DNA from: Ovis canadensis
Taxonomy: Eukaryota > Chordata > Mammalia > Artiodactyla > Bovidae
Assembly: GCF_042477335.2 (NCBI RefSeq)
Contig: NC_091255.1
Location: 43,192,501 to 43,256,500 of the forward strand
Direction: 5' to 3'
Length of the DNA: 64,000 bases
Position 1 is the stretch's first letter. Every line of letters begins with the position of its first letter. The notes under the pieces were generated by a model, which worked only from the letters and a program-made list of their open reading frames with translations, did no database searches and was not told the DNA's origin. Both the position numbers and the translations under genes were made by a program. This document shows positions 10,901 to 22,900 of this stretch, piece after piece.

Positions 10901-13900
10901 AGTCATGTCAGTGTACAGAGCGTTGGTTTCTCCTGCCTCTGTTGAGATGGCCATATGGCTTTTCCTCTTCTGTCTGTGCAGATGTTGGTTGTCACACCAG
11001 CCCCACATTTCTGGGGTGCCCCCCAACTTGGTCCTGATCTGTTCTCCTTGTATTCATTGCAGGCTTTGAGTTTCCATCATTTTGTTCAGGGTTTTGGAGG
11101 GCTGTGTTCATGAGGAGTATGGTTTGTAGTTTTCTTGTAGTGTCTTTGTCCAGTTATAGCATTAAAGGAATGCAGCCCTCTTAGTGGGAGCTGGGAAGTG
11201 TTCTGGGAGAGACTGTGCGGAATTGTGGTTCTTTGTTCCTTAAATGTTTGGTAGGATTCATCACTTTGCCGACAAAGGTCTGTCTAGTCAAAGCTATGGT
11301 TTTTCCAGTAGTCATGTACGGATGTGAGAGTTGGACCATTAAGAAAGCTGAGTGCTAAAGTATTGATGCCTTTGAACTGTGGTGTTGAGGAAGACTCTTG
11401 AGAGCCCCTTGGACAGCAAGGAGATCAAACCAGTCAATCGTAAAGGAAATCAGTCCTGAATATTCATTAGAAGGACTGATGCTGAAGCTGAAACTCCAAT
11501 ACTTTGGCCACCTGATGCGAAGAACTGACTCATTAGAAAAGACAGGTTGCACCTGTTTCCCCCGCTTATTCCCCCCCCAGGGGAGGAGGTCACAGAGGCC
11601 CCCTCTGGTCCTTCTGGAGGGTGGGAGGGAGCCCCCAGCCTGGATTGTCTGCTGCCTGAAGATCTTCTGTGCCTGGTGCCACGATCGAGGTCATGGCTGC
11701 CTTAGTACAGAACTTTGTGGCCCTCCTTTGTGTGTCTGTGCTAGTGTGGGGCTCACAGCACTGGTCTCCTGAGTTGCCCTGAGATGGAGGGTCCTGCTGG
11801 AGGCCGACACACTGTCCCCAGCCTGTCCCCCGCCCTCTATGCTGAGCAGTACGTGGGTCCCACCTGCGGTCGATGTGACTTTGACTCCTGGGCCCCTGCT
11901 GTTTGTTTGGATGTCACAATGTGACCCGGGTGCTGTTGACCCGCCACGGCTGTGTACCCCTCGCATGGCAAGCGAGGTATGGTCCAGCCTCTGAGCCCCT
12001 CACGGAGCACTGCTGGGGTGCGGTAGGCGGAGCATCTCCTTTGCGTTCCAGCGCCGGGACCCTGCAGCCCGTGACCTTGGAACCGCAGGGGCTGCATCGT
12101 TAGAGTTACCAAGAGCAGAGGGCCAGGACTTCCACGGCTTTAGTAAGGTGGGGGGACCCTTCCCATAGCTGAGGTGGCCTGGGGCGGGGTGCAGGGTTCT
12201 GGGGGCAGCACTGGGGACCCACCTGCTCTGCTCCTGTCTGACGGGGTTTTGGAGGGAGGGCCTCCTTGGGTCACGGAGATGACAGCAGCCCGAAAGGGAC
12301 CTGCCGGCCTCAGAGCCTGAAGCCAGGAGGGGCCCCTCTGCTGCCGCCTAGCCTGTTCGTCATTCTCTGCTCCGCACGCCCCTCTCTGGGCAACGCAAAT
12401 CCCCCTTCAAGGTGACCAGATGCTTCCCGGGTGATGAGGGCCCTGGAACCTGGGTAGGGGCCATGGTCCTAACGGGGGGTTGGGGGGGACCTGGCTGGAT
12501 GTCGGCTTCCGGTGGCCTCAGCCAGTGTCTTTCTTCTGCTCACTTGTCTGGCCCCCTAGGGAATGTTCAGAACTTACCTTTGCCCCAGTGCCTGAACCTG
12601 GAATCTGGAATGTGGAATCTGGAATCTGGAAGGGCTGGTTGACCTGGCCTCTGCGAGCCCCTGGCTTGCTTGTCTCCAAGCAGGCATGACAACAGGGCTG
12701 GTGCTGCTGAGTGACTGCCTGAGGTGAGGCGTGAGCACTGATGCATCAGGAGATGCATGTTGGTCTTGCTGCAGCGGCTTAGCTGGCAGAGTCCCCTCAG
12801 AGTGGTGCCTCCTGGGGGTGCTCCGTGTCTGCTGAATGTAAATCCCTGAAACCTGGCAGGAGGACCGCGTCTCTCCCTGGGCCCTTTGGGGAAAGAGGGC
12901 CAGTTCCCAGTTCCCCTGCTGACTTTCTTTCCTAAGGTGTGATTCACGTAGTGATGTCTGCCCAGATGGAGAGTTCTCATGTACCCCTGACCACCCAGGC
13001 TCCATCACCCCAAAAGACCCCTCTGCGCCCTCCAGGCAGCCACTGGACTGCGTGCTGGCTTCCTAGTGCTGCTCACTAGCCAGAGCCTGGGTGACCTCGA
13101 GCCCCTGGCCACCATCTGCACCTGCTCCCCACGTGGGCAGGCCTCACGCTTGACCCTTTGCCCTCTCTCCTTCTGGCCCTGCCAGCCCAGGGTCACTTGT
13201 GGGGCACGAGGCACAGCCTGAGGACACAGGGCTTCTATGGGACTGTGGGGTTTCCTATCCTTGTACAGGTGTCTGCTGGCTGGTGGTGAAAAGTGACAGG
13301 GGCTGAGGCTGTTTGAGTGGTGGGGCCTGGAGGATCTGACCCGCCGGCAACCTCTGTGAGTTTCCCCATAAAATGTGATGGGTGTCAGGGTGGACACACT
13401 GAGTCCCAGGGTTGCTGGCACGGCTGCAGGGAAGGGTTTCTGACTCTCCTCTGCTGAGTGGGAACAGTCCGCTGCCACCTGCGGGCCCTGGCAGTTGGGG
13501 GCGTTGGTCTCCCCATGGACACAGTCGCCAAGCTGGAGGCTCCGGATTCTTCCGGTTCAGAGGAACTCCTTAAAACGGCATCTGCTGACAATGACACCCT
13601 TGTCTGCAGAAATGCCACAGAAGCTCTCATGGGAGTTGTCGCTGTCATAAACATGTGGAGAAGCACGTTTTGTGTGCTGGCCCTAAGCCAGACATGGTGA
13701 TTCAGAGGACAGGCCGGGGCTGGGGGCCATTAGCGGGAAGTATGGTTCATGGAGTTGGTGAATGTGATCGAATATGGCTCAGGTCAGAGCTCAGACTCCC
13801 AGTACGTCCCTGGGCTCTTCATTGCACATGGCTGCCCCCCCAGCTCCGCCCCCCTGGGGGCGGGAGACTGACCCACCCTGAGTAGGTTCCACCCCTGGGT

Positions 13901-16900
13901 TTCTAAGGAACCGAGGACTACACCCGCACCCCCGGTCAAGGTTTAAGAACATTGCTTGGTTTCTCAGCTTAAGAGTCGCCAGAAAAATACATACTTAAGA
14001 AGCACAGCTTCTGGGCAGCTGGTGCATCACTGGCCTCAGAAGCAGAGGGGTCTGCAGGCTCAGGGCTGCTCCCTGCAGGGCCCACTCATGCTACCTGGGC
14101 TGCTTCCTGTCTCGCTCTGAAGTCAGAGGGAGGGGGTTGAAGTCCCTGGAGCACAGGCAGCTGAGATATTCCGTTACCACCGTGTGTTTTGCTGATGAAG
14201 AAACAGGGGCCACCATTCACCCAACAAACACTCTGTGCCAGGTGATGATACAGAGATGGGGAAGAAATGGCTCCTCATCTGGAGGAACCATCACCAAACA
14301 GGGACAGATGACAGGGACAGGGACAGATGGGGTACACACAGAAGACACAGGAGGGGGCCATGGGCGAGGGTACCGGACATGCTCTCACTGGGTCTTGAGG
14401 GATGAAAAGAGTTTGAGGGACAGAGGGTATTTCAGAAGGCATTTGAAAAGGTTCAGAACACGCTGTTTGTGGGTGAGGGTGGCAGGAAGAATGGCAGGTA
14501 AGACTGGTGGAGGGAAATCCATCAGAGATGTTGGGCTGGGTGGGGAGGCATGGGTGCTGGTGTGGTAGGAAGTGAGGCTTGGGAGCCAGCCCCTTCCTGG
14601 GGGCACTGGGACACTTGGCAGAGTTTTGAGCAGGAGGATGATGTGGGCACCACCAGAGAAGACTTGCTGTGAGAGGAGGGAGCTGGCAGTGAGGCAGGGT
14701 GAGCAGGAGGAGCACTGGGGCCAGTGAGGCCCCCTGGCTGCGAGGGTCTGTTTTCACAGAGGGGGCTGGTGCCGGCTAAGCAGGACCCAAGCAGGACCCA
14801 AGCAGGACTCTGGTCCTTCCCGCCCTTCCACCTCCCCACCAGCATTTCAGTGGGCGGAGCCTCACAGTCAGACATGCTTAACCACTCCTCAGCCACTCCT
14901 CAAGGCTTTGGGGCTGGTGGGGTCTCCCTCAGGCTGTAGCCTGTCCTTCCTAGGGGCTTCCACACCTTGGCAGCCACCTGGTTGCGGGGGTGGGGGGGCT
15001 AGCTGAAAGGGTGGCAGCGTACAGGGTGCCTCGCTGTGGCCCATCCAGGCAGGGTCCTGTGTCCAGCCTTGCTCCCCATGGTTGCTGAGGGGGCTTGGCC
15101 ATCCTCTGTATCCTGCACCTGCGCTTCCGTGGCCCTGGCCTGGGCCAGTGCGCCCAGCATTCCCGCAACCATGCACCTCTGGTTCTTGGCTCAGCTTTTC
15201 TCCTGTCTCGGGCGGTCAACTGAGTCTGGCTTTTCCCTGGTCCCTGCCAACTGACAGGCAGAGGAGGCCACGTGGGAAGGACATGCCAGCATCTGAGCTC
15301 TGAGACGTTCCTGAATCTTTCACAGCCATGCTCAGTGGCATGGCGGGCCGAGCCATGCTGGGAGTGGTCACCTGTGGAGTGTCTGCAGGGCTGGGTGGCC
15401 TGAGACAAACATTCCGAAAGAATGAAATGTGTCTCTGAGAGAAATGAAGTACAAACGCCATTGCAGGTGATATTATAGGAAAGACCAGAACCCCCATGGT
15501 CCTGACTTTCTTCCCAGTTGAGGCTTATTTTTATTGTGGATTGCATGTGGACTAAAGAGCCTCTTGATAAGAGTGAAAGAGGAGAGGGACAAACTTGGCT
15601 TAAAACTCAGCACTCAAAAAACTAAGATCGTGGCGTCCGGTCTCATCACTTCACGGCAAATAGATGGTGGAACAATGGAAACAGTAAGAAACTTTATTTT
15701 CTTGGGTTCCAAAATTGCTGCAGATGGAGACTGCAGCCATGATATTAAAAGACGCTTGCTCCCTGGAAGAAAAGCTATGACCAACCTAGAGAACATATTA
15801 AAAAGCACAGACGTTACTTTGCCAACAAAGGTCCATCTAGTCAAGGCTACGGTTTTTCCAGTGGTCATGTACAGACTGAGAGTTCGACTATAAAGACAGC
15901 TGAACACCAGAGAATTGATGCTTTTGAACTGTGGTGTTGGAGAAGACTCTTGAGAATCCCTTGGACTGCAAGGAGATCCAACCAGTCCATCCTAAAGGAA
16001 ATCAGTCCTGAATATTCACTGCAAGGACTGATGCTGAAGCTGAAACTCCAATACTTTGGCCGCCTGATGTGAAGAACCGACTCATTGAGAAAGACCCTGA
16101 TGCTGGGAAAGATTGAAGACGGGAAGAGAAGGGGACAACAGAGGATGTGATGGTTGGATGGCATCACTGACGTGATGGACGTGAGTTTGAGTAAGCTCCG
16201 GGAGTTGGTGATAGACACGGAAGCCTGGTGTGCTGCAGTCCTTGGGGTCACAAAGAGTCAGACGTGACTGAGGGACTGAACTGAAATGAACATGTGGAGA
16301 GGTACCATAGATCTCTAAAAAGAAAAACAGAGAGTGATGCAGTGACTTAGCACTCAGAATGTCAGTGGTGTCTCATCCTTTTTAAAGAAGGAACTCAGTG
16401 CTGGAAGCATCTGGCTGTCTCCTCCTTGTCCCCAGAGGCGGGTGGGGGGCAGATCTCAGTTCTGTCCCCAGGGATGTTTGGGCCGTGTCTGGAGCCGTTT
16501 TTGGTTGTCATAGCTGTGGAGGGCTACCAGCGTGGAGTGGGTGGGGGCCACAAAGAGTGAGTGGCGAGAGGGTGGACAGGGAGAAGGTGGGAGAGACCCA
16601 GCCCAGGCACAGGAGGGGTGCTCAGCTGTGTGGTGGTAGTTCCTGAAAATGCACTAGGGCTCTGAGGCTCTGCAGCTTCCTTGTCCATTTGATGTGTGTT
16701 TGAAATCAAGGCAGGTTGGCACAGACCTGGTCTGTTGCCTTGGGAATGGTGCATCTGGTTTCCCCAAGCTCCTGTGATGCACACATGTTGCGTGCGTGCC
16801 AATAGGAGCAGCCATGCACACATGTGTATGTTCCTGGGGCTGGTGCCTGGGGTTGGGGACCCCCCACCAACATTCAGGAGCACAGTCCAGCAGGTGGGAA

Positions 16901-19900
16901 AAGCCACTGCTGCTCTTTTCATCTGGTCCTCAGATGCTGAGCATCTTCACACGGGTGTCGGCCCCTCGGGTTGGCTCTAAACACCTCCGCAGGGTCCTGG
17001 TTACCCTAGTGGGGTCGCTGCCCTACAAGGTGCTGGATACTCACCTTCAGAGTCACTGATTTTCTCCCTGGCTTCCACTGTGGCCCCACCGCCCTCCAAC
17101 AGGCACAACACGGCTGGCTGGGTTTTGCTTTTTATCTTCAGATTTATGAGATTACACTGTAGTAACTTTTGCCGGACTTGGACGCACCAGAGCCTGCTGG
17201 CCTGTTCCCGGAGGGTAACTTTGCTTCTGAGCTCTGGGCTTGCCTTCTCTCTGGTGTTGGCCAGGCGGGGCCAGGTGGGGCAGGCCCGTCTCCCACTGAC
17301 GTCACTCTGTCCCTTCAGGCAGACCTCTGCATTATGACCCGGCTGCTTGGCTACGTGGACCTCTCGGAACCCCACTTTGTGGCTGCTGTCCTTGCCATTG
17401 TCTTCAATCCGCTCTTCTGGAATGTGGTAAGTGCACCCAGGGCGGGCTGCACGGACAGACAGGTGGACGGACAGACAGACTGGCAGCTCTTCCCTCCCCA
17501 TCTGTCTCTGGTCAGCGTGGGAGCATCCTCCTGCTTCCCTGCCAAGGTCGGCACCCGGGGAGGACGCCCCTCCCCTTGGGGTCCTGCCACATCTTGGCTT
17601 TAGCAGACAGCCCAGGGCTGCCCTGGATGCCTGGGGGGGCCGTGCTGTTCCGGTGGGTGAGTTGGAAGGTCTTGGCTGGGGTTGGCTCCCCTCCTGCTAC
17701 GTGCGCAACAAAGCCATCGTCTTGTGACTCTCCCACCCCAGCACCAGATGCGCTCTGTAGCCATGGTCACTTTTCCAAAATGCGGCTTCCCTCAGAGTGG
17801 TCTGCAGCCCCTGGGCTGCGGGCAATGGGGAGCAGGAAGGAACCCACAGCAAGTGAACTGGGTGGCAGACCCCCGCCAGGTCATCTGCGGGCATGGGGCC
17901 TTGCACAGTGGGCTCTGGGCCATCCCCCTGCCAGCCCTTCTGGAAGACGCCTCTCCCCGGCAGGATGAAGGGAAGCTTTGGGGGCCTCTGGTCTGCTGTC
18001 TGCAGCAGCATCTTGGGGGTGGGGGAGAGGCCACCCCCAAGGTGCCGGCTGGCAGAGCTGTGGACGCCTTATGCTCAACTCCAGGGCGTTGGCACACGCT
18101 GTTCCAAGCTTTCTTCATCTCAGGTAGCTACTCGGTCCCCGGGGCAGAACAGGACATATTTGCATTTGGTTGACGAGTTAGGTCTTCACTTCATCTGGTG
18201 GGAGCAGGGTGGGGGTGGGGCTGCTCATCACAAAGAGGCCACAGCCAGTGTGCTGTCCCTCCCAACAGAGTGGTCTCCTTAAGGGGAGGGACACGCATGA
18301 TCAATGTGCCGTCCCTCCGTCCTGACAGACTGGTCTCCTTGAGGGGAGAGACACGCCCTGGTCAACATGCCTTCCCTCCCATCCTGACAGACTGGTTTCC
18401 TTGAGGGGAGAGACACGCCCTGGTCAATGTGCCGTCCCTCCCGACGGACAGAGTGGTCTCCTTGAGGGGAGGGACACGCGCTGGTCAATATGCCATCCCT
18501 CCCGACAGACACACTGGTCTCCTTGAGGGGAGGGACACGCCCTGGTCAATATGCCATCCCTCCCGACAGACACACTGGTCTCCTTGAGGGGAGGGACACA
18601 CGCCCTGATCAACATGCTGTCCCTCCATCCTGACAGACTGGTCTCCTTGAGGGGAAGCATTTGTGTCCTTTTCCACATGCCCTGCTGGTTTCCCTGACAC
18701 GTGACCACAGGCTGGGTAGTCCAGAACAGCAGGGACGCTCTCCCCCAGATCTAGGGGCCAAAAGCTTGAAACCAGTGAGCAGTTACACAGAAGCTGGTGT
18801 CCGGAGTTGTCCTGGAGGCAGGCAGCCAGTGGGGTCGGGGCTCCTTGGTTGGACTGAGCTTCCGTAGGAGCCAGGCAGGGGTGGGTGGGGAGGTGGACAG
18901 GCCGGCCGTCCTGAGGAAGGACCCTTAGTGCTGGCCTGCACCCTGGTTGTGTTTCAGGCAGCATTGAGATGTGTGTGAGAGGTGCACACGTGGCTGTACA
19001 TGCATGTGCACATGTGAGCACGGGGAGCTGGGCTGGGTGTGGACAGGCTGTCTGACACCCTTGCTCCCGTCTGGCTCAGAGTCTCACTCTGAGGGCATGG
19101 CTGTGCACGCACTGGGCTCCACGCCGAGCTGGATTTTTGCAGAGCTGCGGGTTGTCTGGCCTCGGCTCCCAGTGGGGACGGTCAGCCTGGTGTCACCAGG
19201 CCCCACACTCGCTCCTCTGGCCTGGCTGTGCCATGTGTATGCGTGTGTGCTTCTTAGGACGCGCAAGCAGCCCTGCCTGCCCCATGGCCCGAGCCCTGAA
19301 GGGAGAGCTGTGTGGAGCAGCGGGCAGCAGCTGGGCTAACTTTAGAGTCTAGGGGTCTGAGCAGGGCAGCATTAAAGCATACCCTAACCCTAACCCTAAC
19401 TGGTACGTATGGTACCAGGTAGCTCGCCAGGTGCCCAGACCGTGTGGCAGGCAAGGGAGTGAGGAGGGAGTCCCAGCGAGACCCCACCTGATTGGGCTTC
19501 TCCTCCCCCAGGGTCCTGACGGTCCAGGGGTGCAGCCTGAGTTTCCTCTCAGTCCTGCCAGGGCGTGGGGATGGACAAAGCGCCTCCTCTGGGGTGCTTC
19601 ACCGCTGGAGGTGGTGGTGGGCAGTGGGGCGGTATTTGCATCCAAGCTTGTGTTGATTTGGTAGGACAGGTGTGGGGGGCTAGTGGGTTATCTCTGGGGT
19701 CCCTGCTGCATAGAGGGGCGGTTTGATGACACATACCCCCTGGGTGTCCTTGCGTGCCCCCTACCCCCCTGCCTTTGCAGGGTCTGCTCCCTCCAAGGGC
19801 CTCCCCTCTCCCACCAGCCCTCCCTGAGCCCTGGCCCCAGCAGACGTCTGTGGGTCCTGATCCTTGTGAGTTTGTGTTTCACCCCACCCCTCCTTAGACC

Positions 19901-22900
19901 GAGGGCTCCTGGGAGCTGAGGGCAGGGCCTGGACCAGTAAGTTGTTGTGGGTGAGCCCTGAGTGGCCTGGGGGCCAGAGGCCAGCCAGGTCGTTTCTCCA
20001 TTTGGGGTGAGTAGTAGGTCCTCCCGCTGACCTACAGTGCCAGCCTGGCTGTGTTGTTGACTTTGCACTATTCCCTGGTCCTCCTCTGACGCCATCTGAG
20101 ATTCAGGAAGAATGTCCAAGGCGTGGGGTTTGTCTCTATTTACTGCCCACTTGCTCTGGCCTGGGCCTCAGCTGTATCATCTGAGGTCTGGAGAGTGTTG
20201 GGGCAAGGGGTGGCCTTTGTCCAGCTCGCCTCCAGGGTGGCTGCCAGGCAGCAGGGGAGGGGAATGGGTGTGAAGGGTCTGGAAGCCCGGGCCACGCTTG
20301 GCCAGGAGGAGCAGCCGTGGGAGCCTGTTCCTGCCACGTTTCCTCTGATCCCACCTCCTGGCCCTGCCCTGGCTCCCTGAGCCTCAGGGGGGCTAGGGTG
20401 GGAAGCGGTCAAGGCCCAGCCTGAAGACCCTGGGACTCGATGCCCAGGGCACCTCAGGGAAGGCCCCTGGGCACATAGTGTTTCTGGACCTGAGATCCCT
20501 GTAGTTTCTCCAAAGAGGCATTGGCCTTGGAGTGTGGGCTCCAGGGGACAGAGGTCATGAGAGGGGAGGGGCCGGACACAGAGTCCTGGGCAGAGCGGGA
20601 TGGAGAACCAGGCCACCTGATGCGTCCGGGGAATCAGGGGAGGGTGGGACTGGGGCTGCAAAGCTTCCTAGACTAAATTTGTCCAAATCCCATGCTTGTT
20701 GTCTGAGGTTCCAACCAGTCTTGGAGGACAGTCCCTGTGCCCACGACCAGCTTTGCAGGGAGGGGGGCTGCCTTGGGAGATGATGAGCTGGTGGGGGGTC
20801 ACCCCGGGGCTGGGCCTGTCCTCGCTGCCTCTGGGACCCACCTTCCTCGGGGCAGACCACCCTTGTTCCCGGTGGGGACAGAGGTGAATCTGCCTGAACT
20901 CAGCTTTCCCTGTCCTCTCTCGGGGTGTCAGGCACGAGTGCTGCTCAGCATTGGGGAGCACGGGAGGAGAGGGTGCAGGCAGAGTGCTCCTGCCCATTCC
21001 CTCTGCTCTCGGCTCTGTAGGGTCCAGCTTTGTCCTGCGGGTCCTGGGCGAGGTGGTGGGCGGGGGTCAGCCAGTTGCTCTCAATGTCCTCAGCAGCCTT
21101 GGGTGGGAGGTCAGGGGGCTGCTCTGCAGTGAGGTGGGCGGGACAGAGACTGGGGGCGCTGGGGGCAGATGTACTCACTGATGGCCATCCTGGGACCAAA
21201 CATTGTTGTCACCACCTCCCCAAAGGGATTTGATGTGCAGACTCCTGGGGGGGCTGGGCGGGTCCACCCCAGGTTTTTTCAGAAGTGGCAGCTAAGGACC
21301 AGAGAGGTTGCTTGACCTGCCCAGGTCACACAGCTGTGAGAGCAGAGCCGAACCTGACAGCCAGGGCTGCTGCTCCTGTGTGTTACCCCCTCCTCCCCGG
21401 CCCCCTCCTCCCCAGGCCCCCCTCCTCCCCTGGCCCCCCTTCTTCCCCAGCCCTCCTCCAGGAGGGCCTGCCCGGTGCAGACACAGACGTAGCCCTGAGT
21501 GGCAGGCTGGCTGGCCCAGCTGGGGCAGGACCAGGGGCCCTGCTGGCAGGAGAGGCTCTCCTGGTCCCTGTCGGGGGTCCAGCCTTGCAGCCCCACCCCC
21601 TGCAGCTTAGGGTGCGCCTACTGGGCTGGGGTACACCCCACTCTAACAGTGTGTGGGCTCTCTGTGGGGTGGCCTTGAGAGGCAGCCACCTGGGAGGGGT
21701 GCCAGGGGCAGGACGGCTCCAGTGACCTTGGGCCCATCCTTGGCTGCTTGGCCCCAGAAGCCAAGTGCAGCTGTGCCTCTGCCCCCTAAGTCCTCCCTGC
21801 CTGTCTCGCCAGCCCAGGGAAGAGCACGGGCCTCTGAGCACAGTGGCCTGTCCTGCTGCTGTGGTCGCCTGACCTGGACCTGGGTGGAAATTTTGGCTTC
21901 TCTGAGCCAAAGTTTGGTTTTTCTCATCTGTAAAACAGGCACAGTTGCCAGGGACTCGAGGTTGGGACTAGAAGTTTGCTTGCAGCTGGCTGGCAGCTGC
22001 CACCCCTCCTCCTCTCCAGCCACCTGGTGCTCTCTGTTGGCCTCTCCTGGTCACTCTTATGGCTGGGCTGCCCGGGCAATGGTGCTATCCTGCAGTGACA
22101 GGGCTCCACTTGCGGCTCAGCTCGGGGCAGGTTCTGGGATGGTCACTCCCTTGTCAGCCACACTTGGATGCCACATCAGTGCCTAGCAGGTGGCTTGGAG
22201 GCAGGGCAGGAAGCGTGAAAGGGTCAGCCCTGACTGTGAGGCTGCTGCCAAGGGGCTGGCCAGGTCTCACAGGTCGGCTGGTAGCGGAGGTGAAGGGTCC
22301 TGACTGCCTGAAGCTGTCTCCTTGTACCAACAGCCAAACACCTGCATGAGCTGCTTTCTGAGAAGCAGGCGTGGGGAGAGGGCAGGTGTGGTCGAAAGCA
22401 CAAGGTTTCTCGGCTGGCAAGACCATGACCTCCCTGAGGCGGCCCCATGGATGCCATAGGCAGGGGCAGGGCCCTGCTGGGAGCACCTCGGGGTCCCTCC
22501 AAAACGAACCCCGATGGCAGTGGGAGAGTGTTCCATCGTGGGCTCAGCCCTCCGGCAGCTGAGCCCTGACGGCAGACTGGCGCCAGGTTTTGGGCAGAGC
22601 GCACTGGCCAGGTCTTCCCATCTGGGTCGTAGTTGGACCCCTGACCCTGGTTCTCTGGCCCAGGTCTGAGCGTGGCCTACAGGGTGTCTCAGCACTTGGT
22701 TCGAGGACGCGGCGGGGACCTCACAGCCTTTTTATCCCCCTGCCTGCCAGGTGCCCTCATGTTTGAAATTGTGCAAATGGTGATCGGGGGGCTGGGACGC
22801 CGGGGGCTGTGGCATACAGGCAGGCAGCCAGCTACCTGGCGGACGGAGCAGCGTGTCCAGAAGATGTTGTTCCTGATGCAGATTTGACACCTTTCTGGAT

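Larger units (their letters stand above)
7986..17318 (+). other. PEMT: PEMT intron 1
   Basis: This 9.3-kb intron contains an L1 piece (about 11095-11262), a BovB fragment (11263-11543), a BovB with target-site duplication (15552-16290), a G-rich tract near 9950-9980, a short TCTGGAA tandem (about 12597-12633) and old interspersed-repeat remnants (about 9020-9150, 14380-14760). No additional coding exon could be supported. Confidence 0.75.

Noticed and set aside
14380-14760. Possible old repeat (also about 9020-9150 and 39790-39930)
   Set aside because: Phrases such as GAGTTTTGAGCAGGAGGATG recur in mammalian genomes as an old repeat, but the family could not be assigned with confidence, so it is not listed as an element.
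15534-15893. A 119-codon frame with reverse-transcriptase text
   Set aside because: This is the tail of a truncated BovB LINE, not a host gene. It is annotated as the element.
18279-19021. Repeat-containing frames on the - strand through the minisatellite
   Set aside because: The 61-bp period shifts frame each unit, so the apparent repeated peptide is an artefact.
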